Below, piece by piece: positions 27,754 to 37,364 of a stretch of DNA of 64,000 nucleotides. The stretch covers positions 806,001-870,000 of the forward strand of contig NZ_CP019285.1 in NCBI RefSeq assembly GCF_000226975.2, in the 5' to 3' direction. A program made the position numbers and the translations under genes. Under the pieces are notes generated by a model. That model had not been told where the DNA came from. It did no database searches and saw only the letters and a program-made list of their open reading frames with translations. Position 1 is the first letter of the stretch. Every line of letters begins with the position of its first letter. The stretch comes from Halobiforma lacisalsi AJ5. GTDB lineage: Archaea > Halobacteriota > Halobacteria > Halobacteriales > Natrialbaceae.

Positions 27754-29412
27754 ATGGAGCCGACGATCCTCCAGACCGACGCCGAGGTGTTGATGGAGTC
27801 GCTCAACGCCACGTGGATCCTGGTCGTCACGTTCCTCATTTTCTTCATGCACGCCGGCTTCGCCATGCTCGAGGCGGGCCAGGTGCGGTCGAAGAACGTG
27901 GCGAACCAGCTGACGAAGAACCTGCTGACCTGGAGCGTCGGCGTGACGGTCTTCTTCCTGATCGGCGTCGGCATCGAGGGTGTCGTCGCCGGCAGCGGCT
28001 TCGAGCCGGCGTTTGCCGGCGAAGCGAGTAGCTGGATCGACTGGCTGTACGGCGCGGTCTTCGCCATGACCGCGGCGACGATCGTCTCCGGCGCGGTCGC
28101 GGGCCGTGCGAAACTGCGTGCGTACGTCGGCTACACCTTCCTGCTGGCGGCGGTCATCTACCCCGTGGTCACGGGCCTGACCTGGGCCGGCGGCCACATC
28201 GGCGCGATCACTGGAATGCCGTTCGCCGACTTCGCGGGTGGGATGATCGTTCACGGGATGGGCGGTATCGCCGGGCTCACCGCCGCGTGGGTGCTCGGCC
28301 CGCGCATGGACCGGTACAACGAGGACGGAACCGCGAACGTCATTCCCGGCCACTCGCTGACGTTCGCCGTGCTCGGCACGCTGATCCTCGCGTTCGGCTG
28401 GTACGGGTTCAACGTCGGGACGTCGGCCATCTTCGGCGACGGCGCGTTCCTCGGCGACCAGCTCGGACGCGTCGCCATGACGACTACGATCTCGATGGCC
28501 TGTGGTGCGATGGGCGCCGGCCTAGTCGCCTGGCTCAAGACGGGCAAGGTCGACACGCTGTACGTCGCCAACGGCCTGCTCGCCGGCCTCGTCGGTATCA
28601 CGGCGATCCCCGACACCACCGCGTGGTGGGGCGCGTTCGTCGTCGGCGGGCTCGCCGGGGCGCAGTTGCCGCTCGTCTTCGAGTTCGTCGAACAGTACCT
28701 GAAGATCGACGACGTCTGTGCCGTCTTCCCGGTCCACGGATCGGCCGGCGTTCTGGGCACCCTGCTGTTCCCCTTCGTCGCCGCACCGGGCGTCGTCGAG
28801 AGCGTCGGCACCGCCTTCGCGACGCAGGTGCTCGGCGTCGTCGTCATCACCGCCTGGACGGTCGGCGCGACCGCCGTCATCTGGTTCGCGTTCAAGGCTA
28901 TCGGTCAGGCCCGCGTCTCGCCCGAACACGAACGCGACGGCCTCGACGTCTCCGAACACGGTGTCGACACCTACCCCGAGTTCGGCAAGCCCGAAGTCGC
29001 GACCGACGGGGGCGCCGTCGACGACGACTCGACGGTCGTCCGCGCGGACGGCGGCAACCCGAACGACGGCGAGATCAAACTGGTCACCGCGATCGTCCGC
29101 CCCGACCGACTGGGCGAGGTCAAGACGGCGCTGGCGGACGTCGGCGCCCCCTCGCTGACGGTCACCGACGTCTCCGGCCGCGGCTCACAGCCCGCGAAGA
29201 AGGGCCAGTGGCGCGGCGAGGAGTACACGGTCGACCTCCACCAGAAGGCCAAAATCGAGTGCGTCGTCTCGGACGTCCCCGCCGAGGAGGTCGTCGAGGC
29301 CATCGGTGAGGCCGCGAACACCGGCGAACCGGGCGACGGCAAGATCTTCGTCCACCCCGTCGAGGACGCCTACCAGATCCGCACCGGGAAGAGCGGATCG
29401 GAAGCCGTCTGA
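27754..29412 (+). CDS. amt: Ammonium transporter fused to a PII (GlnK) domain
   Basis: 552-aa membrane protein. Residues 1 to about 405 are an Amt channel with 11 hydrophobic segments and the hallmark residues in [16 protein letters not shown] and [12 protein letters not shown] (conserved Asp and the two pore histidines). After a 30-residue polar linker, residues 439-552 are a complete PII signalling domain ([38 protein letters not shown]). Normally Amt and GlnK are separate proteins and GlnK plugs the channel; here they are covalently joined. The T-loop position of the bacterial uridylylated Tyr51 is Trp486 (GQWRGEEY), so that modification is excluded. Confidence 0.93.
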   Translation: MEPTILQTDAEVLMESLNATWILVVTFLIFFMHAGFAMLEAGQVRSKNVANQLTKNLLTWSVGVTVFFLIGVGIEGVVAGSGFEPAFAGEASSWIDWLYGAVFAMTAATIVSGAVAGRAKLRAYVGYTFLLAAVIYPVVTGLTWAGGHIGAITGMPFADFAGGMIVHGMGGIAGLTAAWVLGPRMDRYNEDGTANVIPGHSLTFAVLGTLILAFGWYGFNVGTSAIFGDGAFLGDQLGRVAMTTTISMACGAMGAGLVAWLKTGKVDTLYVANGLLAGLVGITAIPDTTAWWGAFVVGGLAGAQLPLVFEFVEQYLKIDDVCAVFPVHGSAGVLGTLLFPFVAAPGVVESVGTAFATQVLGVVVITAWTVGATAVIWFAFKAIGQARVSPEHERDGLDVSEHGVDTYPEFGKPEVATDGGAVDDDSTVVRADGGNPNDGEIKLVTAIVRPDRLGEVKTALADVGAPSLTVTDVSGRGSQPAKKGQWRGEEYTVDLHQKAKIECVVSDVPAEEVVEAIGEAANTGEPGDGKIFVHPVEDAYQIRTGKSGSEAV

Positions 29413-29545
29413 TCGACGGAGAACCGCTCGAGTTCGCCCCGCCGCCGGATGCATTCCACGTGCCCGGGGCGTCGAGCCCGAAAACGCCGGCATTTGGCAC
29501 ACCTGCCGTCACGCTTATCTACCCGAGTTATCTGTTAGGGAACGA

Positions 29546-30136
29546 ATGAGTCAGCGGAGCGATCGATCGACGGTGGCGTACGACGAGAGCGAGGCAGCCG
29601 ACGACTCGAGTCCGCCGGAAGAAACCGGGTCGTCGGCGACGGCCTCGAGGACGCACCCGCCGCTGCTCGATGACGAGACGGTCCTCGTCGACGAACGGCC
29701 GACGTGGTGGGCATGGGCCGGACACCTCGCTCTCGCGGTGGTGTTCGTACTCGGCGGGCTCGCTATCGCTACGCAGGAGGCGGCGTTCGGACTGCTGGGA
29801 GTCGTCGCGGGTCTGGCCGTCGCGGGCTACGCCTGGTACCGGCGCAACCGCGTCCGCTATCTCGTGACGGATCGCCGGATCGTCGTCGTCGCCGGGTTCT
29901 CGACCAGGACGACGACCGAGGCGTGGATCGAAGACGTAAACGGGCTCGAGACGAAGACAACGGCGTTCAGCCGCAACCGGGGGTACGGCACGGTGACGGT
30001 TTCGCGTGCGCTCTCCTCGAGCAGTTTCAGTCGGAAGGGGCTCCGGCTTCGAGGCCTGCCGGCGTTCGAGCGGGCGACGGAGACGATCCGGCGGCGAAAG
30101 TCCGCCCTCGCCAACGAAGGCGAGGACGGTCGCTGA
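29546..30136 (+). CDS. PH-domain (bPH2-like) membrane protein
   Basis: 196-aa protein with a charged N-terminus (about 1-50, Ser/Asp/Glu-rich), two hydrophobic segments (about 56-73 and 77-94), then a bacterial pleckstrin-like domain: RVRYLVTDRRIVVVAGF (about 100-116), IEDVNGLETKTTAFSRNRG and GTVTVSRA. Such proteins are common membrane proteins of unknown role. ATG at 29546-29548 is used (MSQRSDRSTVAY). The codons YRRNR happen to spell part of the dispersed-repeat stem, but this is within the gene. Confidence 0.8.
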   Translation: MSQRSDRSTVAYDESEAADDSSPPEETGSSATASRTHPPLLDDETVLVDERPTWWAWAGHLALAVVFVLGGLAIATQEAAFGLLGVVAGLAVAGYAWYRRNRVRYLVTDRRIVVVAGFSTRTTTEAWIEDVNGLETKTTAFSRNRGYGTVTVSRALSSSSFSRKGLRLRGLPAFERATETIRRRKSALANEGEDGR

Positions 30137-30226
30137 CCCGGGGCGAGCGCCGTCGAGGGCTCTCGTCCTCGAGAGCGCCGGTCGAACCTCGGTACTACTT
30201 TGGCGTCCGCCCCCCAAGCCCCGCGT

Positions 30227-31573
30227 ATGAACGACGACAACTCGCGGGAGTTGTACGACAGGGCGCTGTCGGTCATGCCCGGCGGCGTCAACTCGGCGGT
30301 TCGAGCGGCGATCGAACCCTACCCGTTCTTCGTCCAGAAGGGCGACGGCGGCCACGTCATCGACGCCGACGGCAACCGCTACGTCGACTGGGTGATGGGA
30401 CTCGGTCCCCTCCTCCTGGGGCACGACCTCCCAGATCCCGTGCAGGCGGGGATCCAGCAGCGAGCAAGCGAAGGGCCGATGTACGGCGCGCCGACCGAGA
30501 TCGAGGTCGACCTCGCGGAGTTCGTCGTCCGCCACGTCCCGTCGGTCGAGAAGATCCGGTTCGTCAACTCGGGGACGGAGGCGACCACCTCGGCCGTTCG
30601 GCTGGCCCGGGGCTACACCGGCCGGAACAAGATCGTCGTCAACCAGGGCGGCTACCACGGCGCACAGGAGTCGACGCTCGTCGAGGGCGACCACGAGAAC
30701 CCCGCGCCCTCCTCGGCCGGCGTGCCGCAGGCGTTCGCCGAGCACACTCTTCCGGTCCCGTTCAACGACGAGGAGGCCGTCCGCGAGGTCTTCGAGGAAC
30801 ACGGCGACGACATCGCGGCGGTCATGACCGAACCCATCCTGGGGAACTACGGGATCGTCCACCCCGAGGAGGGGTACCACGAGTTCCTCCGGGAGATCAC
30901 CGACGAGCACGGCTCGCTGCTGATCTTCGACGAGGTCATCACCGGCTTCCGCGTCGGCGGCCTCGGCTGTGCCCAGAGCGAGTTCGGCGTCACGCCCGAC
31001 CTGACCACCTTCGGCAAGATCGTCGGCGGCGGCTTCCCCGTCGGCGCGATCGGCGGCCGCGCCGAGATCGTCGAACAGTTCACTCCCTCGGGCGACGTCT
31101 TCCAGGCGGGCACCTTCTCCGGCCATCCGGTCACGATGGCGGCCGGCCTCGAGACGCTCAAGTTCGCGGCCGAGAACGACGTCTACGACCACGTCAACGA
31201 ACTCGGCGACCGGCTCCGTCGCGGCCTGACCGAGATCGTCGCCGACCAGGCCCCCCAGTACACCGTCACCGGCACCGACAGCATGTTCAAGGTGATCTTC
31301 ACCCGTGACGGCCCCGGAGCGAACTCCCTCGAGGAGCAGTGTCCGGCCGGCTGTCGGCAGGACCCGACCTGTCCGCGCTACGACTACTGTCCGAAGAACG
31401 CGGGCGACGTCAAGAACGCCGACACGGACCGCTGGCGGCGGATCTTCTGGGGCCAGATGAAAGAACAGGGCGTGTTCCTCTCGCAGAACCAGTTCGAGTG
31501 CCAGTTCGTGAGCTACGCCCATACCGAGGAAGACGTCGAGGAGACCCTCGAGGCGTACAAGGAAGCGCTGTAG
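30227..31573 (+). CDS. hemL: Glutamate-1-semialdehyde 2,1-aminomutase
   Basis: PLP enzyme that makes 5-aminolevulinate from glutamate-1-semialdehyde, the step before HemB. 448 aa. The N-terminal motif [13 protein letters not shown] (15-27), [15 protein letters not shown] (about 115-129), the PLP aspartate region [10 protein letters not shown] (233-242) and the PLP lysine K264 in [15 protein letters not shown] are all present. Between residues 361 and 393 it has an insertion with four cysteines (C372, C376, C382, C388) that bacterial HemL lacks; it looks like a metal or Fe-S site. Start [14 protein letters not shown] at 30227; a longer in-frame start is not family-like. Confidence 0.94.
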   Translation: MNDDNSRELYDRALSVMPGGVNSAVRAAIEPYPFFVQKGDGGHVIDADGNRYVDWVMGLGPLLLGHDLPDPVQAGIQQRASEGPMYGAPTEIEVDLAEFVVRHVPSVEKIRFVNSGTEATTSAVRLARGYTGRNKIVVNQGGYHGAQESTLVEGDHENPAPSSAGVPQAFAEHTLPVPFNDEEAVREVFEEHGDDIAAVMTEPILGNYGIVHPEEGYHEFLREITDEHGSLLIFDEVITGFRVGGLGCAQSEFGVTPDLTTFGKIVGGGFPVGAIGGRAEIVEQFTPSGDVFQAGTFSGHPVTMAAGLETLKFAAENDVYDHVNELGDRLRRGLTEIVADQAPQYTVTGTDSMFKVIFTRDGPGANSLEEQCPAGCRQDPTCPRYDYCPKNAGDVKNADTDRWRRIFWGQMKEQGVFLSQNQFECQFVSYAHTEEDVEETLEAYKEAL

Positions 31574-31674
31574 CGGCGCGAACCTGACGACCCTCCTGCC
31601 CCACGGCGGAGCCCGGGATGGAGCCCCCCCGGTTCCCGCTCTCGCGACCCCGACTCCGGTACGTTCGAGATTCG

Positions 31675-32367
31675 ATGGTTCAGGTGCCAACGCACGTCGA
31701 CGACATCGGCTGGGCCCGGCTCGCGGAGCGGCTCTGCTATCTCTTCCCGCCGGTCGTCGGCGTCGGCGCCGTCGGCGTGCTCGAGGACCTCGACCTCGGC
31801 GTCCCCGGCCTCTCGTGGGGGCTGTTCCTCGTCGGGACGGCCGGCTACACGCTCCTGACGCTCGGGATGTCGCTGGCGCTGTTCTTCGACGCGGACCGGA
31901 TCCGTCGCCAGCCCCGGGCGAGCGGTAACTGGCGCCCGCGGCCGTGGCTCAACGCCGCGTTCGCGCTGCTGTGGGCGCCGGCCGCGGGCGTCGTCTACCT
32001 GGCGCGGCGACACCGCCGGTTCGGGACGCCCCCGGGGTGGTCGGGCTGGTGGGTCGTCGTCGCGCTGTCGCTCGCGACGACGCTGTTCGGGCTCGTCGCC
32101 GCGGGCGTTTCGATCCTCCTCTCGATTCCGGGCCTGCTCGCTACCGGGGCCGGGCTCGCCGGCGCGGTCGCGTTCGGGGCGTTCCCGGTCGCGATCCACC
32201 GGGACGCGGCCTACGTCTGTACGGAAAGCGACTCGTGGCGGCCCAACCCAGGGGTATACCTCGCGCTGGCGTTCCTCTCGCTTTCGGTGCCGCCGGTCCA
32301 GCCGGCCCTCGCGGCGTACTACCTCTATCACCGTCGCGAGGCGATCGGTGTGCCGGCCCTCGAGTGA
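31675..32367 (+). CDS. Multi-pass membrane protein of unknown function
   Basis: 230-aa protein with five to six hydrophobic segments (about 25-40, 46-66, 85-103, 118-150, 180-210) and short basic loops (RRQPRASGNWRPR, RRHRRFG). Unrecognised; conserved hydrophobic profile only. ATG at 31675-31677 (MVQVPTHVDDIGW) is preferred to the in-frame ATG at 31618, whose extra 19 residues are Pro/Arg-rich. Convergent with the ABC permease gene, 9 bp between stop codons. Confidence 0.7.
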   Translation: MVQVPTHVDDIGWARLAERLCYLFPPVVGVGAVGVLEDLDLGVPGLSWGLFLVGTAGYTLLTLGMSLALFFDADRIRRQPRASGNWRPRPWLNAAFALLWAPAAGVVYLARRHRRFGTPPGWSGWWVVVALSLATTLFGLVAAGVSILLSIPGLLATGAGLAGAVAFGAFPVAIHRDAAYVCTESDSWRPNPGVYLALAFLSLSVPPVQPALAAYYLYHRREAIGVPALE

Positions 32368-32376
32368 AAGGGGTCG

Positions 32377-33222
32377 TCAGGTGATGTCGGCCCGCTCGAA
32401 CCGGTACCAGCCGATCGCCACCGGGGCGACCAGCCACCCGAACAGGATCACGACCGCGATTTCGGGCTGGACGTACCACGAGAGCGACTCGCGTGCCGGG
32501 AGGCCGATCGCCTCGGTGAGCTCCGCGGGCAGGACGAGCATCGTCGACGCCAGATAGGCGCGGGTCGGGTTCGAGAGGATCCCCAGAAACTGGATCGCGT
32601 CCGCGCCGAGGCCGAGCCCCAGCAACTCGTTCGCGACGTACTCGAGTGCCGCCAGCCCGGAGACGTCGTCGAACAGCGTCACCAGGTTCGTCGCGAAGTA
32701 GAACCCGATCGCGCCGGCCATGGCGCGCGCTCGAGTGGCCGTCGACGCGGAGACGCCGATCGCGACCGACACGTACGCCAGCGCGTACAGCGTCGTCAGC
32801 GCCGCCGTGCCCGCGAACACGGCCGGATCGAACGCGGGGAACCAGACCGCGGCGAGGCCGGCCGCGATCGTGAACGCGACGGCCAGCGATGCGGCGACGA
32901 CGACCGCGCGCGAGACGTACTTCCCGAGGACGACGTCCCGGCGGCTGACCGGCGTCGACAACAGGGAGACGATGCTCCCGGATTCGCGCTCGCCGGCGAT
33001 CGCGAGGTAGGCCGCCACGAGCGCGATCGCGGGGATGAACGCCGCGCCGACGACGACCATGTTCCAGACGGCCATCCGGGCGTCGGACGGGCCGCCGGTT
33101 CCCAGCCGGACCTGCGCGAACAGCAGGGCGATCAGGCTCGTGTAGAGGCCCCCAACGAACCAGACGGTCTTCGCCCGCCGGACGTCGAGGAAGTCCTTGG
33201 CGACGACGGTGCGGACGCTCAT
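32377..33222 (-). CDS. ABC-2 type transporter permease (NosY-like)
   Basis: 281-aa membrane protein with six hydrophobic segments and the ABC-2 core (RESGSIVSLLSTPVSRRDVV, near residues 75-94). It starts MSVRTVVAKDFLDVRRAKTV. Such permeases pair with one ATPase as exporters. The ATPase gene immediately upstream overlaps this start by 4 bp, so they form a translation-coupled unit. Resemblance to NosY-type permeases and the nearby nitric oxide reductase hint at denitrification-linked maturation, but the family is broad and that is only inference. Confidence 0.85.
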   Translation of the reverse strand: MSVRTVVAKDFLDVRRAKTVWFVGGLYTSLIALLFAQVRLGTGGPSDARMAVWNMVVVGAAFIPAIALVAAYLAIAGERESGSIVSLLSTPVSRRDVVLGKYVSRAVVVAASLAVAFTIAAGLAAVWFPAFDPAVFAGTAALTTLYALAYVSVAIGVSASTATRARAMAGAIGFYFATNLVTLFDDVSGLAALEYVANELLGLGLGADAIQFLGILSNPTRAYLASTMLVLPAELTEAIGLPARESLSWYVQPEIAVVILFGWLVAPVAIGWYRFERADIT

Positions 33223-34178
33223 TCCTCCACCTCCGCGAGTGGCGAGTGGTCGGCCGACTCCGCCGATCGCTCCGTCGAATCGGCCGACGTGTACGTTGCG
33301 AACAGTCGCTCGAGCGACGTCCCCTCCGAGCGGACGTCGAGGACGCGAGCGTGCCGTGAGACGCGCGCGACGACCTCGCCTTTCGCCGTCGCGTCCGCGA
33401 GGTCGACCCGCAGCGTCGTTCCGTCGACCGCGACCCCGTCGACGCCCGGTACCGCCTCGAGTCCGAGATCGGGGGGCACACGCTCGACCTCGAGGACGAT
33501 CGACGCGTCGAGGTCCAGTTCGGCCCGCAGTTCCGGAATCGTCCCCGTGGCGACGAGTCGGCCGTCGGCCATGATCCCGACCCGGTCACTGACCGCCTCG
33601 ACCTCCCCGAGCACGTGACTCGAGAAGAACACAGTTCGACCGTCGTCGGCTTCCTCGCGGACGATCTCGCGGAACCGCCGCGCGCCGGTTGGATCGAGGC
33701 CGGCCGAGGGTTCGTCGAGGATCAGCAGGTCGGGATCGCCGGCGAGCGCCATCGCCAGCGAGAGCCGCTGGCGCATCCCCGTGGAGTAGCCGCCGACGGG
33801 TCGCTCGCCCGCCTCGGGCGAAAGTCCAACGCGCTCGAGCAGCGCCGTCGCGTCGACGGCGACGTCGTGTGCGCGGGCGGTCCACTCGAGGTGGTCGCGA
33901 CCGGTCAGTCGTTCGTAGAGCGGGTTCCCCTCGGGGACGACGCCGGTTCGTCGCCGGATCAGGTCGGCGTCGGTCCGCGGGTCGTGGCCGAGAACCCGGA
34001 CGGAACCGGCGGTCGGCCGGACGAAATCGAGCAGGACGTTGATCACGGTCGACTTCCCGGCCCCGTTGGGACCGAGGAAGCCGAACACCTCTCCCTTCCG
34101 CACTTCCAGGTCGAGCGAGTCGACGGCCACGACGTCGTCGAACCGTTTCGTGAGACCGTCGGTACGGATCGCGGGCAT
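33219..34178 (-). CDS. ABC transporter ATP-binding protein
   Basis: 319-aa ATPase of the ABC-2 exporter group. Walker A is GPNGAGKST (about 38-46), signature YSTGMRQRLSLAMAL (about 137-151), Walker B LLILDEPSAGLD (about 159-170), followed by an H-loop (SSHVLGEVE). After the ATPase domain is a ~110-aa C-terminal region of mixed sequence ending in an acidic tail. ATG at 34176-34178 (MPAIRTDGLTKRF) is used. It overlaps the permease gene by 4 bp. Cargo is unknown. Confidence 0.92.
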   Translation of the reverse strand: MPAIRTDGLTKRFDDVVAVDSLDLEVRKGEVFGFLGPNGAGKSTVINVLLDFVRPTAGSVRVLGHDPRTDADLIRRRTGVVPEGNPLYERLTGRDHLEWTARAHDVAVDATALLERVGLSPEAGERPVGGYSTGMRQRLSLAMALAGDPDLLILDEPSAGLDPTGARRFREIVREEADDGRTVFFSSHVLGEVEAVSDRVGIMADGRLVATGTIPELRAELDLDASIVLEVERVPPDLGLEAVPGVDGVAVDGTTLRVDLADATAKGEVVARVSRHARVLDVRSEGTSLERLFATYTSADSTERSAESADHSPLAEVEE

Positions 34179-34251
34179 CACACAGCTTCGTACTACGACG
34201 ATTCGAAAGGGCCGTTTGCCGGGTATGGTGGGACGGTTTATCCCGCCGGGC

Positions 34252-34932
34252 TCACTCGACGAGCGCCTCGGCCAGGTCCGTCGCGCCGGCGAGCGGCATC
34301 GCCACGGTCGCGGCCGAGACTCGCGACGCCCACCGGTCGTACGCCTCGCGGTCCGGGAACGCCCTGACGTACGGACAGACGGTCGCGTAGACGTCCTCGA
34401 GGGTCGGCTCGGCAATCGACGCGTCCGCCCCGCCACCTGGCCGATCGACGTCGGCCTCGACGCCGAACGAAACCACGGCACTCGGCGGGGTCGCGGTGAC
34501 CTCGTCGCCGGTCGCGCGGGCTTCGATCGGCGTCCCGTCGGGGCTCTCGGTGTGGACGCGAACCGGCTCGTCCGCGACTGCCGCCAGGATCACCGCGTCG
34601 TACACGCACTGGAAGTCGTATCGCTCGCCGCCCGCGCCGCCGAGTTCCCCCCAGTGGGCCGTCTCACCGTCGGCGTGACAGAGCTCCTCGAGCGCGATCG
34701 CGCCGCCGGTCAGCCGGCGACACTCCTCGACCCACTCGCCGAGCGTTGCGACCGGGTTGGTTCCGACGAGTCGTCCCAGGGCCGTCCCCAGCTCGTCCGG
34801 GAGCGGCGCCTCGAGGGCCGGTTCGGGCCTGTCCGGGAGCCAGCGTCCGCGTTCGGCGCTCGTTCCGTCCGCGGGGGTCGCGGTCCGTTCGTCGACGTCG
34901 GGCTCGCTACAATCGGGACGATCGTTTGCCAT
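34252..34932 (-). CDS. merB: Organomercurial lyase (MerB family)
   Basis: 226-aa protein of the alkylmercury lyase family, which cleaves carbon-mercury bonds. The catalytic set of bacterial MerB (Cys96, Asp99, Cys159) is matched by C109 and D112 in FQCVYDA and C186 in TVCPYVRAF. The region before holds a winged-helix-like segment (ATLGEWVEECRRLTGG). The first 40 residues are acidic and variable. No merA (mercuric reductase) or merR is nearby; instead norZ precedes it on the same strand, 72 bp away. The active residues are in place, so activity is plausible, but no mercury context is visible. Confidence 0.82.
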   Translation of the reverse strand: MANDRPDCSEPDVDERTATPADGTSAERGRWLPDRPEPALEAPLPDELGTALGRLVGTNPVATLGEWVEECRRLTGGAIALEELCHADGETAHWGELGGAGGERYDFQCVYDAVILAAVADEPVRVHTESPDGTPIEARATGDEVTATPPSAVVSFGVEADVDRPGGGADASIAEPTLEDVYATVCPYVRAFPDREAYDRWASRVSAATVAMPLAGATDLAEALVE

Positions 34933-35004
34933 GCCCGGCTATACCGGGCGGAACGACACCTGCGTGACTCCCACGACAGTGGGCGGGTTGAAAAGAGGGG
35001 GTCG

Positions 35005-37332
35005 TCAGTCGTCGTCGCTAACCGGCTCGACGGGCTCGTCGACCGGCTCGTCGGCCGCGAAGATCCGGTCGGCGATGACGTGGTCATCGGTCGTCGAGTC
35101 GGTCGGCTTCCGCTGGAACAGCAGCTTCGCGGCGACGTCCCAGGCGAAGACGACCGCGCCGAGGATCAACAGCGTGTCGCCGGGCATGCGCAGCCAGAAC
35201 AGCGTCTGGATCAGCCCGCCCTCGTAGAACTCGAGGGCGCGGGCGGCGGCGTACCCCTCGGTGAACGCGACCTCCAGCTGGAGGAAGCCGACGGGCAGCA
35301 GCGACAGGAACAGCATGAGCGCCAGCCCGACGTTGCAGAGCCAGAACGACCAGCGCAGCCGTTTCTCGGACCACTTCTCGGACCGGGTGGTCACGCGCAG
35401 GATGTAGACGGCCATCCCCATCGCGAGGAAGCCGAACGCGCCGAACATCGCGCCGTGGGCGTGGGCCACCGTGAGATAGGTCCCGCTCTGGAAGTAGCTG
35501 ATCACCGGCAGGTTGATGAAGAAGCCGATGACGCCGGCCCCGAAGAAGTTCCAGACGCTCGAGGCGACGATGAAGTAGAAGGCCATCCGATAGGGGAAGG
35601 ACTTCCCGGCGCCGCTCATGGCGCGGTACTGCCCGAGCGCCTCGTAGAGGATGAAGAGCAGCGGGATGAACTCGATGGTCGAGAAGACGCTGCCGATCGG
35701 CAGCCAGACCTCGGGGAGGCCGGCCCACCAGTAGTGGTGGGAGACGCCGATAATGCCGCTGCCCATGACCAGGGCGGCCTGGAAGATGACGGCCTTCTCG
35801 GCGGACTTCTTCGAGAGGAGGTTCATCGAGACGAGCGTCAGGGCGATGACGACGAGGATGAAGAACTCGAAGACCCCCTCGACCCACATGTGGACGACCC
35901 ACCAGCGCCAGAACTCCGTCATGACGAAGTTCGTCTCCGGCGTGTAGAGGAAGCCGGCCATGAACAGCAGGCCGATCGAACCGCCCGCGTAGACGATCAT
36001 GTGGGCCAGCCCGTAGCGCGGTTCGCGGTCGAGCAGCGGCTTGAACCCGCGGGCGACGAGGGCCGTCCAGCCCAGGAAGCCGACCAGCAGGCCGGCCTGC
36101 CAGACGCGGCCGATCTCCAAGTACTCGAGACCCTCGTTACCGAGCAGCCACCAGAGCTGGCCGTCGAAGACGTTGTTGACGCCGAGCCAGATGCCGGCGA
36201 GGCCGCCGACGGCGACGACCAGCAGCGCGCCGATCAGGCCCTTGACGTACAGCGCCTGTCGGCGGGGCTCGCGGCCGGTCAGGAGCGGCGCGAGGAACAG
36301 CCCTGCACCGAGCCACATCGTGGCGATCCAGAGGATCCCCAGGTCGACGTGCCAGGTGCGGGTGATCGTCCACGGGAGGAACTCGAGGATGTCGATCCCC
36401 AGCACCTCGTGGAGCCCGAAGAAGTCGTTGCGTTCGACGTAGTAGTGGGCGAGCAAGCCGCCCAGGAACGTCTGGAGGACGAACAGCAGGGCCCCGATGA
36501 GGATGAACCGCGTGCTCAGCAGCTGGCTCGGGGTGAGGTCGATCTCCTTCGGGTGGGGGATCGTGACGCCGTCGGCCTCGGGTTCGGGGAGTTCGATGGC
36601 CCGGTAGAGCCAGATGGCGAGTCCCGCACCGCCGACGAGCAGGACCATCGCGATGACGCTCCAGGTCATCACGGGGCCGCCGGCGTCGTTACCCGCGGCG
36701 GGCGAGTACGGGAAGTCGTTGGTAAAGGAGGCGTCCGAGTCCGGACGATCGGTGTGGGAGATCCACGCGGTCCACAGCGCGAAGTCCGCGAACTGCTCGG
36801 CCTCCTCCTCGGTCGGGATCAGCCCCTCCTGGATGCCGCGTTCGCGGTCGCCTTCGTAGTAGCGCTCGACGTACTCCTGGCGCACCTGTTCGTGGGCGTA
36901 GGCCTCGGCCGCGGAGTATTCGACCTGCTCGCCGGGAGTGCTCGACTGGAGTTCCTGGCGAACCGTGGCGTCGATCGCTGCTTGCTCCGCGTTCTCGAGG
37001 TCCGCGTACGCGGTCCCGTGTTCCTCCTGCGCGTAGTAATCGCGCATGTGCTCGGTCTTCAACTCGAGGCTGTCGGCGGTGTAGTCGACGTCGTAGTAAC
37101 TACCCCGGCCGAGCATCGAGCCCTGGTTCATCAGCCCGTTCTCCTGGAAGACCATCTTCCCCTCCTGGACGTCGGCACTGGTGGCGATGGTCTCGCCGTC
37201 CGGTCCGACGACCGTCTCCGGAATATCGGGGGAGTTCTGGTATGAGAGCCACGCCCCGCCGCCCATCACGATGAGGTTCGCGACGAAGATGGCCGCGAGG
37301 AACGTGGCCAGTTGTTTTCTGGTTACTTTCAT
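35005..37332 (-). CDS. norZ: Quinol-dependent nitric oxide reductase (qNOR)
   Basis: Single-subunit membrane enzyme that reduces NO to N2O with quinol. 775 aa, about 14 hydrophobic segments. The N-terminal extracellular region (about 30-225) corresponds to the cytochrome-c-like domain of cNOR but has no CxxCH heme motif, which defines qNOR. Heme/FeB ligands lie in TWHVDLGILWIATMW, VVHMWVEGVFEFF, GVSHHYWWAGLPEVW and AHAHGAMFGAFGF. ATG at 37330-37332. It detoxifies NO or acts in denitrification; heme comes from the hem genes in the same window. Confidence 0.94.
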   Translation of the reverse strand: MKVTRKQLATFLAAIFVANLIVMGGGAWLSYQNSPDIPETVVGPDGETIATSADVQEGKMVFQENGLMNQGSMLGRGSYYDVDYTADSLELKTEHMRDYYAQEEHGTAYADLENAEQAAIDATVRQELQSSTPGEQVEYSAAEAYAHEQVRQEYVERYYEGDRERGIQEGLIPTEEEAEQFADFALWTAWISHTDRPDSDASFTNDFPYSPAAGNDAGGPVMTWSVIAMVLLVGGAGLAIWLYRAIELPEPEADGVTIPHPKEIDLTPSQLLSTRFILIGALLFVLQTFLGGLLAHYYVERNDFFGLHEVLGIDILEFLPWTITRTWHVDLGILWIATMWLGAGLFLAPLLTGREPRRQALYVKGLIGALLVVAVGGLAGIWLGVNNVFDGQLWWLLGNEGLEYLEIGRVWQAGLLVGFLGWTALVARGFKPLLDREPRYGLAHMIVYAGGSIGLLFMAGFLYTPETNFVMTEFWRWWVVHMWVEGVFEFFILVVIALTLVSMNLLSKKSAEKAVIFQAALVMGSGIIGVSHHYWWAGLPEVWLPIGSVFSTIEFIPLLFILYEALGQYRAMSGAGKSFPYRMAFYFIVASSVWNFFGAGVIGFFINLPVISYFQSGTYLTVAHAHGAMFGAFGFLAMGMAVYILRVTTRSEKWSEKRLRWSFWLCNVGLALMLFLSLLPVGFLQLEVAFTEGYAAARALEFYEGGLIQTLFWLRMPGDTLLILGAVVFAWDVAAKLLFQRKPTDSTTDDHVIADRIFAADEPVDEPVEPVSDDD

Positions 37333-37348
37333 AGCCGACGTTCGACGG

Positions 37349-37364
37349 CCCTTTATAGTTAAAC
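37349..37364 (-). promoter_or_regulatory. TATA box of norZ
   Basis: On the minus strand the sequence TTTAACTATAAAGGGC lies 17-32 nt before the norZ start codon, the spacing expected when transcription begins at or near the ATG (leaderless). The rest of the 405-bp gap 37333-37737 is moderately AT-rich (TTTATTTAATGG near 37457, ATATGGTCGGTCTTAATG near 37551) and has no gene; it probably carries both divergent promoters. Confidence 0.55.

Noticed and set aside
29837-29856. A match to the hairpin-repeat stem inside the PH-domain gene
   Set aside because: Only one arm is present and the bases encode conserved residues (YRRNR), so it is a coincidence.
34039-37245. A 1068-codon open frame on the plus strand opposite merB and norZ
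   Set aside because: It is the mirror of highly biased haloarchaeal coding sequence; its translation has no motif, while norZ and merB opposite have full catalytic motifs.
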